Shown here: one piece after another, positions 6,458 through 11,918 of the stretch | How the letters are laid out: each line of letters opens with the position of its first letter | How positions within the stretch are numbered: the first letter of the stretch is position 1 | Source: Candidatus Zhuqueibacterota bacterium | GTDB lineage: Bacteria > Zhuqueibacterota > Zhuqueibacteria > Thermofontimicrobiales > Thiofontviventaceae | Direction: 5' to 3' | DNA length: 11,918 nucleotides | Assembly (NCBI GenBank): GCA_014729735.1 | Contig: WJJN01000235.1 | Span: forward strand, 1 to 11,918 | Notes under the pieces: generated by a model | The model's input: the letters and a program-made list of their open reading frames with translations, nothing else | Told to the model about the DNA's origin: nothing | Databases searched by the model: none | Program-made: the position numbers and the translations under genes

Positions 6458-7540
6458 TCACCCTATTTGTTTCGAGCCCAGATATAAATTGAGTTCCCGC
6501 TGCAGCCTCTTCCATAAGGAAATCTTACCGCAGTAAATTTTGGCATAGCCGCTGCCTCCCGGCAACAACCTGTTCTCAGGATTTTTTATGACCGAATTCA
6601 CTATCACCATCGGTCTGCCACTCACCAGTCGCACCTGGTTACCTACAAGTTGAACGTAACAGGAGACCGACAGCTTACGATCAGGCGTATAAAACCTGAC
6701 TTTTTGTCCCTGGTGCACATATTTTCGCTTTTCTTCCTTGATCGGAATCTGAAGCACCATTGAATCGATCTTGCTCACCTGGAACAATACCCCCTGCTCC
6801 AGATTAGGATCGATGATCACGCCGTCGATCGGCGATTTAATGACTTCGTGTGCCATTTTATTTTGCAGCACCTCTATTTGATCCTGCAATCGCTCAATAT
6901 CAGCTTCGATAATACGAATGCTCTCTTCTTTCTCTCCGGTCTGCAATACCCTCAGTCTGGCTTCCTGCAGCGCGACATTCAGCCGTAAAGTTTCATACGT
7001 CGCTTCCGCAATTTCCGACTCCTCTTTGCTTATCAGCTCCTTCTGGTAGAGTGCGCGGCTGCGCTTGAGCTTTGGTTCAAAAGCGTTCAGCTTTGCCCGA
7101 GCATATTCGATCGCCTTTCGTGCCTCAGCTTGCAAGGAAGCTTTTTCGCCGCTGATCAAGCTTTGATAGCTGGCTCTTGCTTTCTCCAGCTCTCCTTTGA
7201 AATTTACTAGCTCCAAGCGGTTCTCTGATGAAACCATTTTTCCCATTACATCGCCTGCACGGACAGGCATGCCCTGAATAAGCTGTGGAGTCAGAGAAAA
7301 TTCAACAAAATCCTGGCGGTCGAATTGGAGAAGCGAAAAATGCTGCACCATATTCGAATCGTTTTTTACTAATTTAGAAGTCAGTTTATCAGGCTGGATT
7401 TGCGTCAATGTCCATTCGTGCTGTGCAACGACCCGGCAGGGCGCTTTAATCGTATACGGAGTCTTAACGAATGTGAGAACCAGCACGATGAGCACTATCG
7501 CAGCACCGAAAATCACTATCTTTTTCAATGGCAATCTCAC
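6458..7540 (-). CDS. HlyD-type membrane fusion protein (periplasmic adaptor)
   Basis: A 360-residue adaptor of the HlyD family. One N-terminal membrane anchor (about 8-26) is followed by a beta strand region, a long helical hairpin rich in Glu, Lys, Ala and Arg (about 112-232), then the lipoyl-like half motif SPIDGVIIDPNLEQG (236-250) and a beta-barrel domain to the GGSGYAKIYCG segment (328-338). The C-terminal tail is basic and amphipathic. Such proteins link an inner membrane transporter to the envelope, but no ABC, RND or MFS partner and no outer membrane channel lies in this window. Its downstream neighbours are the VTC polymerase (17 bases away) and DUF4956 protein, implying a joint role. 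The start appears to be GTG at 7540; there is no Shine-Dalgarno, and an in-frame TGA lies upstream with no ATG, GTG or TTG between, so the start is less certain than the rest. Confidence 0.85.
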   Translation of the reverse strand: MRLPLKKIVIFGAAIVLIVLVLTFVKTPYTIKAPCRVVAQHEWTLTQIQPDKLTSKLVKNDSNMVQHFSLLQFDRQDFVEFSLTPQLIQGMPVRAGDVMGKMVSSENRLELVNFKGELEKARASYQSLISGEKASLQAEARKAIEYARAKLNAFEPKLKRSRALYQKELISKEESEIAEATYETLRLNVALQEARLRVLQTGEKEESIRIIEADIERLQDQIEVLQNKMAHEVIKSPIDGVIIDPNLEQGVLFQVSKIDSMVLQIPIKEEKRKYVHQGQKVRFYTPDRKLSVSCYVQLVGNQVRLVSGRPMVIVNSVIKNPENRLLPGGSGYAKIYCGKISLWKRLQRELNLYLGSKQIG

Positions 7541-7550
7541 AATAATGTCA

Positions 7551-7556
7551 TTTATA
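7551..7556 (-). promoter_or_regulatory. Possible extended -10 element before the HlyD gene
   Basis: The minus strand reads TGGTATAAA, an extended -10 form, with only a weak -35 (ATGAAA, 18 bases upstream). Transcription from it would start within about 5 bases of the GTG at 7540, giving an almost leaderless message, which would fit the missing Shine-Dalgarno. The evidence is weak. Confidence 0.25.
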
Positions 7557-7588
7557 CCATTTATGAACCGGATTTTTCATAATGGTAT
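7554..7588. repeat. Imperfect inverted repeat upstream of the HlyD-VTC-DUF4956 operon
   Basis: Arms 7554-7567 (ATACCATTTATGAA) and 7576-7588 (TTCATAATGGTAT) are complementary over 13 base pairs with one bulged base and an 8-base loop. The repeat covers the possible -10 element, ends 13 bases before the GTG start and has no run of T after it on the minus strand, so an operator or 5' RNA hairpin is more likely than a terminator. Function unproven. Confidence 0.55.
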
Positions 7589-7614
7589 CGCAATCTGAGA
7601 AGAAGTACATCAGC

Positions 7615-7657
7615 AAAATGAGGCAGTGTCAAACGATCACCATGACAGCCTCATTTT
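7615..7657 (-). terminator. Strong hairpin, probably a bidirectional terminator
   Basis: Arms AAAATGAGGCAGTGTCA (7615-7631) and TGACAGCCTCATTTT (7643-7657) pair over 15 base pairs with a two-base bulge and an 11-base loop. The stem is GC-rich in the middle and flanked by A on one side and T on the other, giving CATTTT on either strand. It lies 18 bases after the stop codon of the MEMO-AMMECR1 gene and separates that block from the HlyD gene. Confidence 0.75.
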
Positions 7658-7674
7658 CAATTCAGCAGAATCGA

Positions 7675-9195
7675 TTATTCATTCTCATGAAATATTTCTG
7701 CTGAAAAAATCTTGATTTTTGTTGACGGATCTTTCCAGGCACCATCCGGCAGACCGGCTTTTTTGCATGTATGTTCAAGAAATGTTTCCCGATCCCATCC
7801 GTACTCGGTTGCCACCTGCGGCAATAACAGTCCGCTGCAACCGGCACACTCGACCAGCAATCCGTGCTTTCCAACCTCGATTTCATTGATATCGGAAATC
7901 TCTTTTAAAGGTGTTAATACGGATATTTCAATTTCCAGTTCATCTATCTCTTCTTTTTTTACCGGACTGAACCGCGGATCGCGAAACGCGGCAGCGCCCG
8001 CCATCTCCTGAATCGTGACTGCAAGAGGTTTTACCGGAATGATATAGCCTATGCAGCCTCTTAACGCCCCCCGTTTTGTTAAGGTCACAAATGCCCCGCG
8101 CTTCTCGTTCATAATCGGCGAATCATATTTAGCCGGATTTAACGGTTTCCTTTCAACCCCGCATTGAATAGCCTCCCGGGCAAGCGACAATAGATTTCGC
8201 TTATCCTCAAGATTCAAACCTAATTCGGTTCCGACTGTTTCAGCTTTTGTTTCACCTTGCTTATATATCGCAATAGCTGCGTAGCCCACAACATATCCGC
8301 CTTTCTGCCCTGTTACATCCGCAGAATTTTTACGGAGCAAAAGCTTTGTTTTATTCGCACCCAGATTTTTGGCGACCATTTGTACCACAACTACGGGACC
8401 GCCGCCACATGCCATATATTTCTGGTTCGCAACGCCTTCACATAATTCTTTTGGTTTGAATTCCAGAATTTTTTCGATGATCTCCCCATCTTTTTGAACG
8501 CATTCATCGTATGAATAGCCATGATACAGATCGGTACTGGCGACCAGTAATACTTTTTTGCCGTCGCAGGCTTTTGTAATTGCATCTGCCGCCTTTTGAC
8601 AGTTTTCCAACGAATAGTCCATCATGGAGATTGGGACGATTTTCAGATCAGGGACAGCAACCTGCAAAAACGGGAGCTGGATTTCCAACGAATGTTCTTC
8701 ACGGTGTCCTTCCATGGATGTATAAATGTTTTCGTCCGAGCTGACAATTTCTTTCACAAAATCTTTATGAACCGGAGCGATTCCCAGCGGTGTTTCAAAT
8801 CCATCTCCACCGTAAATGGATGCGCCATCGAAAGCCTCCCGGTGACTGGGTGCAATAATGATAACAGCATCATATTTGTTATTTAGAATCTGTTTATAAG
8901 AATTTGCAGCGATGAAGCCGGAATAAGGATAACCGGCATGCGGGGCAACAAGCCCTATAATCTCCCCGGAAATATCTGCTTTTTTCGAATTTTCAAAGTA
9001 AGTTTCGATCTGTTCTCGTAATTCAGCGGCATCGCCCGGGTACCAGGTTCCCGCAATAACAGATTTTCTTACATCTTGAGATTTCATGGTATTCTTAAAT
9101 ACCTCCTTCCTCGGCTGAGAATCACCAAAGATATGATAAAAGGTCAGGAATATAGCTAAGACCATCGGTACAAGCCAGATTATTCCCTTTTTCAC
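7675..9195 (-). CDS. AmmeMemoRadiSam protein: MEMO domain fused to AMMECR1 domain, with N-terminal export/anchor segment
   Basis: A 506-residue fusion. Residues 1-24 form a hydrophobic signal or membrane anchor. The MEMO domain covers about 42-312: VRKSVIAGTWYPGD, APHAGYPYSG, IAPSHREAF, EEHSLEIQLPF, STDLYHGYSY and ACGGGPVVV. His86, His118, His225 and Cys263 match the metal-binding site of human MEMO1 (His49, His81, His192, Cys244). The AMMECR1 domain covers about 330-505, with RGAFVTLTKRGALRGCIGY (367-384, LRGCIG core) and FRDPRFSPV. The MEMO, AMMECR1 and radical SAM trio is a conserved bacterial and archaeal set of unsettled biochemical function. The start is GTG at 9195 with AAAGGAG six bases upstream. 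A second strong Shine-Dalgarno lies before the internal ATG at 9087, which would give a soluble form. The gene is 31 bases after the radical SAM gene and ends at a hairpin terminator. Confidence 0.93.
   Translation of the reverse strand: MKKGIIWLVPMVLAIFLTFYHIFGDSQPRKEVFKNTMKSQDVRKSVIAGTWYPGDAAELREQIETYFENSKKADISGEIIGLVAPHAGYPYSGFIAANSYKQILNNKYDAVIIIAPSHREAFDGASIYGGDGFETPLGIAPVHKDFVKEIVSSDENIYTSMEGHREEHSLEIQLPFLQVAVPDLKIVPISMMDYSLENCQKAADAITKACDGKKVLLVASTDLYHGYSYDECVQKDGEIIEKILEFKPKELCEGVANQKYMACGGGPVVVVQMVAKNLGANKTKLLLRKNSADVTGQKGGYVVGYAAIAIYKQGETKAETVGTELGLNLEDKRNLLSLAREAIQCGVERKPLNPAKYDSPIMNEKRGAFVTLTKRGALRGCIGYIIPVKPLAVTIQEMAGAAAFRDPRFSPVKKEEIDELEIEISVLTPLKEISDINEIEVGKHGLLVECAGCSGLLLPQVATEYGWDRETFLEHTCKKAGLPDGAWKDPSTKIKIFSAEIFHENE
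9101..9108 (-). promoter_or_regulatory. Internal Shine-Dalgarno-like sequence before an in-frame ATG
   Basis: The minus strand reads AAGGAGGT, a near-perfect anti-16S match, within codons 29-32 of the MEMO-AMMECR1 gene. The in-frame ATG at 9087 (Met37) follows, and the MEMO domain begins about five residues later. The spacing of 14 bases is long, so efficient initiation is doubtful. Confidence 0.35.
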
Positions 9196-9201
9196 CTTTC
9201 A

Positions 9202-9208
9202 CTCCTTT
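9202..9208 (-). promoter_or_regulatory. Ribosome-binding site supporting the GTG start of the MEMO-AMMECR1 gene
   Basis: AAAGGAG on the minus strand, six bases before GTG at 9193-9195. It supports translation of the form carrying the N-terminal hydrophobic segment. Confidence 0.7.
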
Positions 9209-9226
9209 AATTTTAAAATTCATGGA

Positions 9227-10351
9227 TTAACTCCAAATCCCCGGAATCTCTTGTTGACAATTGGCACATCTATTCCCGGTAATATTATTTTCCAAAATAA
9301 TATACCCCCGCCGCTTTATCAGCATTTTGTTACACGATGGACAATATGTATTCTCTCCCCCATGCTGCGGAACATTTCCAATATAACAAAAGTTGATCCC
9401 GGCATCCTGCGCAATTTTTCTGGTACTTTCTAATGTCGATATCGGCGTCGGCGGTAAATTTTTCAACCGGTACTGCGGATAGAAACGGGTGAAATGCACC
9501 GGCACATCTGCCCCTAACTCGCTAACGATCCACTGGCACATCTGTTTCAACTCATTTGGATCGTCATTATGCGACGGGATGACCAGATAAACGATCTCGG
9601 TCCAGATATCCATTTCCCGCAATAGTACAAGCGTATCCAGAACTGGCTTTAGTTCCCCGGCGACAAGATTTCTATAAAATTTTTCAGTAAATGCCTTTAA
9701 ATCGATTTTTACGGCGCGCAGCACTTTCGATAAATCCTTCATTGGCTTCGGGTTGATATACCCGTTGCTAATCATTACGCTGGCGACATCCCGCTCGTTT
9801 CCTGCGACAGCGCAATCGTACATATATTCCGTGAAAATCACCGGCTCGGTATAAGTATACGCAATCGATTTGCACTTCTTTTCCTTGGCATACTCCGCGA
9901 TGACTTCCGGCGGCATGTCATAATTCCTGATCTGCTCCGGTCGCACCTGCGAAATTTGCCAGTTCTGGCAAAATTTGCATTCCACATTGCAGCCGACAGT
10001 GGCAATCGAAAATGCCATTGAAGCAGGCATGAAATGAAACAGCGGTTTTTTTTCGATGGGATCGATATGCGCTGTGCAAGGTCGGGAATGAACCAGCGTA
10101 TAATACGTCCCTCCTCTGTTTTCCCGGACACCGCAATAACCGCGCTCCAGATCGTCGATCACACATTCCCGGGGACATAGCACGCATTTGATTTTCCGGT
10201 GCGCTAATTTGTCATAATAGCGAGCTTCTGTCAGTAACTCGCCGGCACCTGTCGCTGCAGAAGCACTGCTAACAAAAAGCTCGTTCGGTACCAAACCCGC
10301 ACCCAGACAGATCATCGATGTATTTTTTATAAAACGTCGTCTTGATTTCAT
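9227..10351 (-). CDS. AmmeMemoRadiSam system radical SAM enzyme with Tat signal
   Basis: A 374-residue radical SAM protein of the AmmeMemoRadiSam (PflA-like) type. The cluster motif CNVECKFC gives Cys121, Cys125 and Cys128. Before it is the typical knuckle CVLCPREC with GYCGVRENRGG (Cys56, 59, 63, 73). After it come YTYTEP (165-170) and a C-terminal zinc ribbon with YCPSC (Cys337, 340) and RCANC (Cys362, 365). The N-terminus, SRRRFIKN followed by a hydrophobic stretch and ASAA near 29-33, is a convincing Tat signal, odd for an enzyme needing SAM and a low-potential reductant. The family pairs with MEMO and AMMECR1, fused together in the next gene 31 bases downstream. Its substrate is unknown to me. 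The upstream DUF362 gene ends 12 bases before the ATG; the ribosome-binding site is weak (GTGAAG). Confidence 0.93.
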   Translation of the reverse strand: MKSRRRFIKNTSMICLGAGLVPNELFVSSASAATGAGELLTEARYYDKLAHRKIKCVLCPRECVIDDLERGYCGVRENRGGTYYTLVHSRPCTAHIDPIEKKPLFHFMPASMAFSIATVGCNVECKFCQNWQISQVRPEQIRNYDMPPEVIAEYAKEKKCKSIAYTYTEPVIFTEYMYDCAVAGNERDVASVMISNGYINPKPMKDLSKVLRAVKIDLKAFTEKFYRNLVAGELKPVLDTLVLLREMDIWTEIVYLVIPSHNDDPNELKQMCQWIVSELGADVPVHFTRFYPQYRLKNLPPTPISTLESTRKIAQDAGINFCYIGNVPQHGGENTYCPSCNKMLIKRRGYIILENNITGNRCANCQQEIPGIWS

Positions 10352-10363
10352 TTTAAAACTTCA

Positions 10364-11368
10364 CTAAATTTCGATTAAATCAATTGCATTCGGTTCACAA
10401 ATTCCCAATTTATGGTCGGCATCTGCCGCGGTGCGGATATATGTTGGCTCTCTGCCAGCTTCCTTTAGCGATGGCATTCCTTTTTCCGCTCGCTTGCCGT
10501 CGATGATGTTCCATGCAATGCTATCCATTGCCACCATATCCTGCGCCACGATTACGCCGTTATGCTGCCAGCACCACTGCGGCATGTACGGCGGACCGCC
10601 CTCGTACTGCGAGGTCAGCGCGTCGCAGATCGTCAATCGCACTTTATTCCGGATGTCCGGCAGCAGATTGACATCCGCGATATACGGATCGCCCTTGAAA
10701 CTATGATATTTGTTAGGATTATGGATCGCCCCGAAAAAGTTCTTCAGCGCGTTCGTAATGCCCACAATCCCGTGGTCTTTCATGATCGGTACGTTAATTA
10801 TCGCCGTGCACTGATGCACCAGAATATTGCTCAAAAAACTGCCAATTGAACCGGATTCATAGAGCTGCCTTGTGTACCCGGCGTGATCATTTCCATAACA
10901 AAGCACATCACGTTTGCTGGTTTGAATTTTGTATCCGGCTCTTTTCAGATCATCGTTCGCCCGGTCCCAGATAATAATCTGCCGCGCCGGAATCCCAATC
11001 GCCAGCAGATTTTTGACAATAGCATCAACAAGAGTTTGTGAAGTTGACATCCCCCTGCCTGCCAGACAATTCACTTTGATCCCCACAACATCATTTTCAG
11101 AAAACAAGCCTGCCCACGCTTCCGCTGCCGACCCTACACTGAAAAATGCGCTCATAGCCGTATTCAGCATATTTTCGACCACATCCGGATTCAGGGAATT
11201 TTTCGATGTCCGCACCGAATTATCTCTGATTGAAACGACTCGCCCTGCAGCTACTTTGTTTTTAGGAAAAAGAATTCCTGCCCGGGCATCCGGCTTTGCA
11301 AAAAATGCAGAGCTACCGGTGATCATTGATTTGAGAAAAAATTCCCGGCGTGATATTGATTTTGTCAT
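10364..11368 (-). CDS. DUF362 domain protein with Tat signal
   Basis: A 334-residue DUF362 family protein. The N-terminus SRREFFLKS (6-14) plus a hydrophobic run ending near ARAG is a Tat signal, so the protein is predicted to be periplasmic. DUF362 marks are GIKVN (96-100), IINVPIMKDHG (190-200), GITNALKNFFGAI (203-215), CDALTSQYEGG (248-258) and DMVAMDS (277-283). There are no CxxCxxC ferredoxin motifs, unlike some DUF362 proteins fused to Fe-S domains. The family has no settled function, but it is often found beside radical SAM and iron-sulfur genes. It is the first gene of a likely three-gene operon with the radical SAM and MEMO-AMMECR1 genes. The ATG has no clear Shine-Dalgarno and follows a short palindrome. 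A weak promoter candidate lies about 55-85 bases upstream. Confidence 0.9.
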   Translation of the reverse strand: MTKSISRREFFLKSMITGSSAFFAKPDARAGILFPKNKVAAGRVVSIRDNSVRTSKNSLNPDVVENMLNTAMSAFFSVGSAAEAWAGLFSENDVVGIKVNCLAGRGMSTSQTLVDAIVKNLLAIGIPARQIIIWDRANDDLKRAGYKIQTSKRDVLCYGNDHAGYTRQLYESGSIGSFLSNILVHQCTAIINVPIMKDHGIVGITNALKNFFGAIHNPNKYHSFKGDPYIADVNLLPDIRNKVRLTICDALTSQYEGGPPYMPQWCWQHNGVIVAQDMVAMDSIAWNIIDGKRAEKGMPSLKEAGREPTYIRTAADADHKLGICEPNAIDLIEI

Positions 11369-11369
11369 T

Positions 11370-11379
11370 AATCGCGATT
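11370..11379. repeat. Perfect 10-base palindrome before the DUF362 start codon
   Basis: AATCGCGATT, two bases upstream of the ATG on the minus strand, in the place where a Shine-Dalgarno would be expected. It could be an operator half-site or chance. Confidence 0.3.
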
Positions 11380-11423
11380 CTTTTTGTTTAAAGCTCGTTC
11401 GATATTGTTTACCAGCGGCAACG

Positions 11424-11452
11424 TAAATAAAATATTACGGCAGACTTTTCAA
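11424..11452 (-). promoter_or_regulatory. Weak promoter candidate for the DUF362-radical SAM-MEMO operon
   Basis: In the 125-base gap after the HepT gene, the minus strand has TTGAAA (11452-11447), 17 bases, then TATTTA (11429-11424). The -35 is good and the -10 matches only three of six positions. No GC-rich terminator hairpin for HepT is seen in this gap. Confidence 0.3.
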
Positions 11453-11493
11453 TTTGACTGCTTTGTTAGCATTTATTTTTTTTAAAATTAAAC

Positions 11494-11832
11494 TTAACGT
11501 GCTAAAATTTCTTCTATCTGTTTCTTAAGTTTTGGAATTTCGAATCTTGTAATATCCCAAACTATGTCAATATTGACCCCAAAATAGTGATGGATTAATT
11601 TGTCTCTCATTCCTGCAATATTCTTCCAGGGTATATGTGGATATTGATCGATGAATTCAACTGAGAGATTCTTTACGGCTTCTCCTATTATTTCAATATT
11701 GCGGACAATAGCATCTTGTGTTTTCAAATCTCTTGTAAAAATCTCGTAATCCAGATTCTCCGAATATTTCAATATTCTTTTTGTCGCTTCTTTTATATCC
11801 AGGAGGAATTCATGTTCAGTTCGTTTAGACAT
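11494..11832 (-). CDS. hepT: HepT-like ribonuclease toxin (HEPN, DUF86)
   Basis: A 112-residue, all-helical HEPN protein of the DUF86/HepT family. The ribonuclease motif R-x4-H-x-Y is present as RDKLIHHY, with Arg76, His81 and Tyr83. The conserved helix IIGEAVKNLS (48-57) is also there, so it should be an active RNase. HepT toxins are paired with MntA-type nucleotidyltransferases that silence them by adding AMP near this motif. Its ATG overlaps by eight bases the end of exactly such a partner (11825-11918), with AAAGGA nine bases upstream, so toxin and antitoxin are translationally coupled. The DNA is clearly more AT-rich than the flanking operon, as often seen for recently acquired toxin-antitoxin pairs. 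Confidence 0.92.
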   Translation of the reverse strand: MSKRTEHEFLLDIKEATKRILKYSENLDYEIFTRDLKTQDAIVRNIEIIGEAVKNLSVEFIDQYPHIPWKNIAGMRDKLIHHYFGVNIDIVWDITRFEIPKLKKQIEEILAR

Positions 11833-11918
11833 AAACTATTGTCCTTTCAATTTCATCGGCAATTTGTCTATTTCTAATCGAATTAATTCCTGCTGGTGTC
11901 AATATATCAATTTTTTTA
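11825..11918 (-). CDS. mntA: MntA-like nucleotidyltransferase antitoxin, C-terminal fragment cut by window edge
   Basis: The last 30 codons of a gene running in from beyond the right edge. They translate with phrases LTPAGINSIRNRQIADEI and ERTIVYV, then TAA at 11825-11827. This matches the usual C-terminus of MNT-domain (minimal nucleotidyltransferase) antitoxins, which end in a helix followed by a short strand with VIY or VVYV. The reading frame is open to the edge, and the stop overlaps the HepT start by eight bases, the standard layout of MntA-HepT. The catalytic GSxxxG..D motif would lie outside the window and cannot be checked. Confidence 0.78.
   Translation of the reverse strand, partial: KKIDILTPAGINSIRNRQIADEIERTIVYV

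Noticed and set aside
6441..6515. Longer start for the VTC polymerase
   Set aside because: Would overlap the HlyD gene by 58 bases and add a stretch unlike the family; the ATG at 6440 has GGAG upstream and begins at the domain.
5006..7540. Link of the VTC block to a CotH-type kinase, often found near VTC and DUF4956
   Set aside because: No CotH-like protein is encoded in the window, so no such association can be claimed.
7548..7580. Ten-codon leader peptide (MKNPVHKWYK) upstream of the HlyD gene
   Set aside because: An ATG-to-TGA frame exists inside the inverted repeat, but there is no ribosome-binding site, no run of one amino acid and no attenuator pair.
10929..11426. Plus-strand open frame of 165 codons
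   Set aside because: Antisense to the DUF362 gene, with no domain and no ribosome-binding site; its end runs into the promoter gap only.
11461..11493. AT-rich stretch after HepT as a terminator
   Set aside because: It has A and T runs and a TTAAAATTAA near-palindrome but no GC-containing stem.
1..11918. tRNA, rRNA, CRISPR arrays, insertion sequences
   Set aside because: No cloverleaf, conserved rRNA segment, regularly spaced repeats, transposase or terminal inverted repeats were seen.

Overview
All fourteen genes that can be supported lie on the minus strand, packed head to tail with gaps mostly under 30 bases. Read from right to left they form four blocks.

(A) 11918-11494: the 3' end of an MntA-type nucleotidyltransferase antitoxin gene, overlapping a complete HepT (HEPN) ribonuclease toxin gene. 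This stretch is visibly more AT-rich than the rest. (B) 11368-7675: DUF362 protein, AmmeMemoRadiSam radical SAM enzyme, and a fused MEMO-AMMECR1 protein. All three carry N-terminal export signals (two Tat-type, one signal anchor or uncleaved signal). The block ends at a clear hairpin at 7615-7657. (C) 7540-5006: HlyD-type membrane fusion protein, VTC-domain polyphosphate polymerase, DUF4956 four-helix membrane protein. This looks like a membrane polyphosphate (or related polyanion) module with an added envelope adaptor. (D) 4896-19: DUF1080 lipoprotein, ApbE-like flavin transferase, Tat-exported Gfo/Idh/MocA oxidoreductase, a 79-residue membrane protein, a second DUF1080 lipoprotein, and a D-2-hydroxyacid dehydrogenase. 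A candidate promoter sits just upstream. Gfo/Idh enzymes with DUF1080 proteins fit the oxidative route of glycoside cleavage: oxidation to a 3-keto-glycoside, then elimination or hydrolysis. Block D is therefore best read as a periplasmic ketoglycoside-degrading operon.

Organism: the mix of Tat-exported Gfo/Idh and DUF362 proteins, DUF1080 lipoproteins, VTC-DUF4956 and AmmeMemoRadiSam suggests a Gram-negative bacterium of the Bacteroidota/FCB superphylum or a neighbour such as Calditrichota or related candidate phyla. Good GGAG-type ribosome-binding sites and two GTG starts supported by good Shine-Dalgarno sequences argue mildly against a typical Bacteroidota member. This placement is an inference from gene content, not from a marker gene.

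No rRNA, tRNA, CRISPR array, insertion sequence or plus-strand gene was seen, and no gene-free stretch exceeds 300 bases. The three points most worth following are the HlyD-VTC-DUF4956 combination, the apparently exported AmmeMemoRadiSam set, and the ketoglycoside operon with an unusual leaderless ApbE and a small translationally coupled membrane protein.
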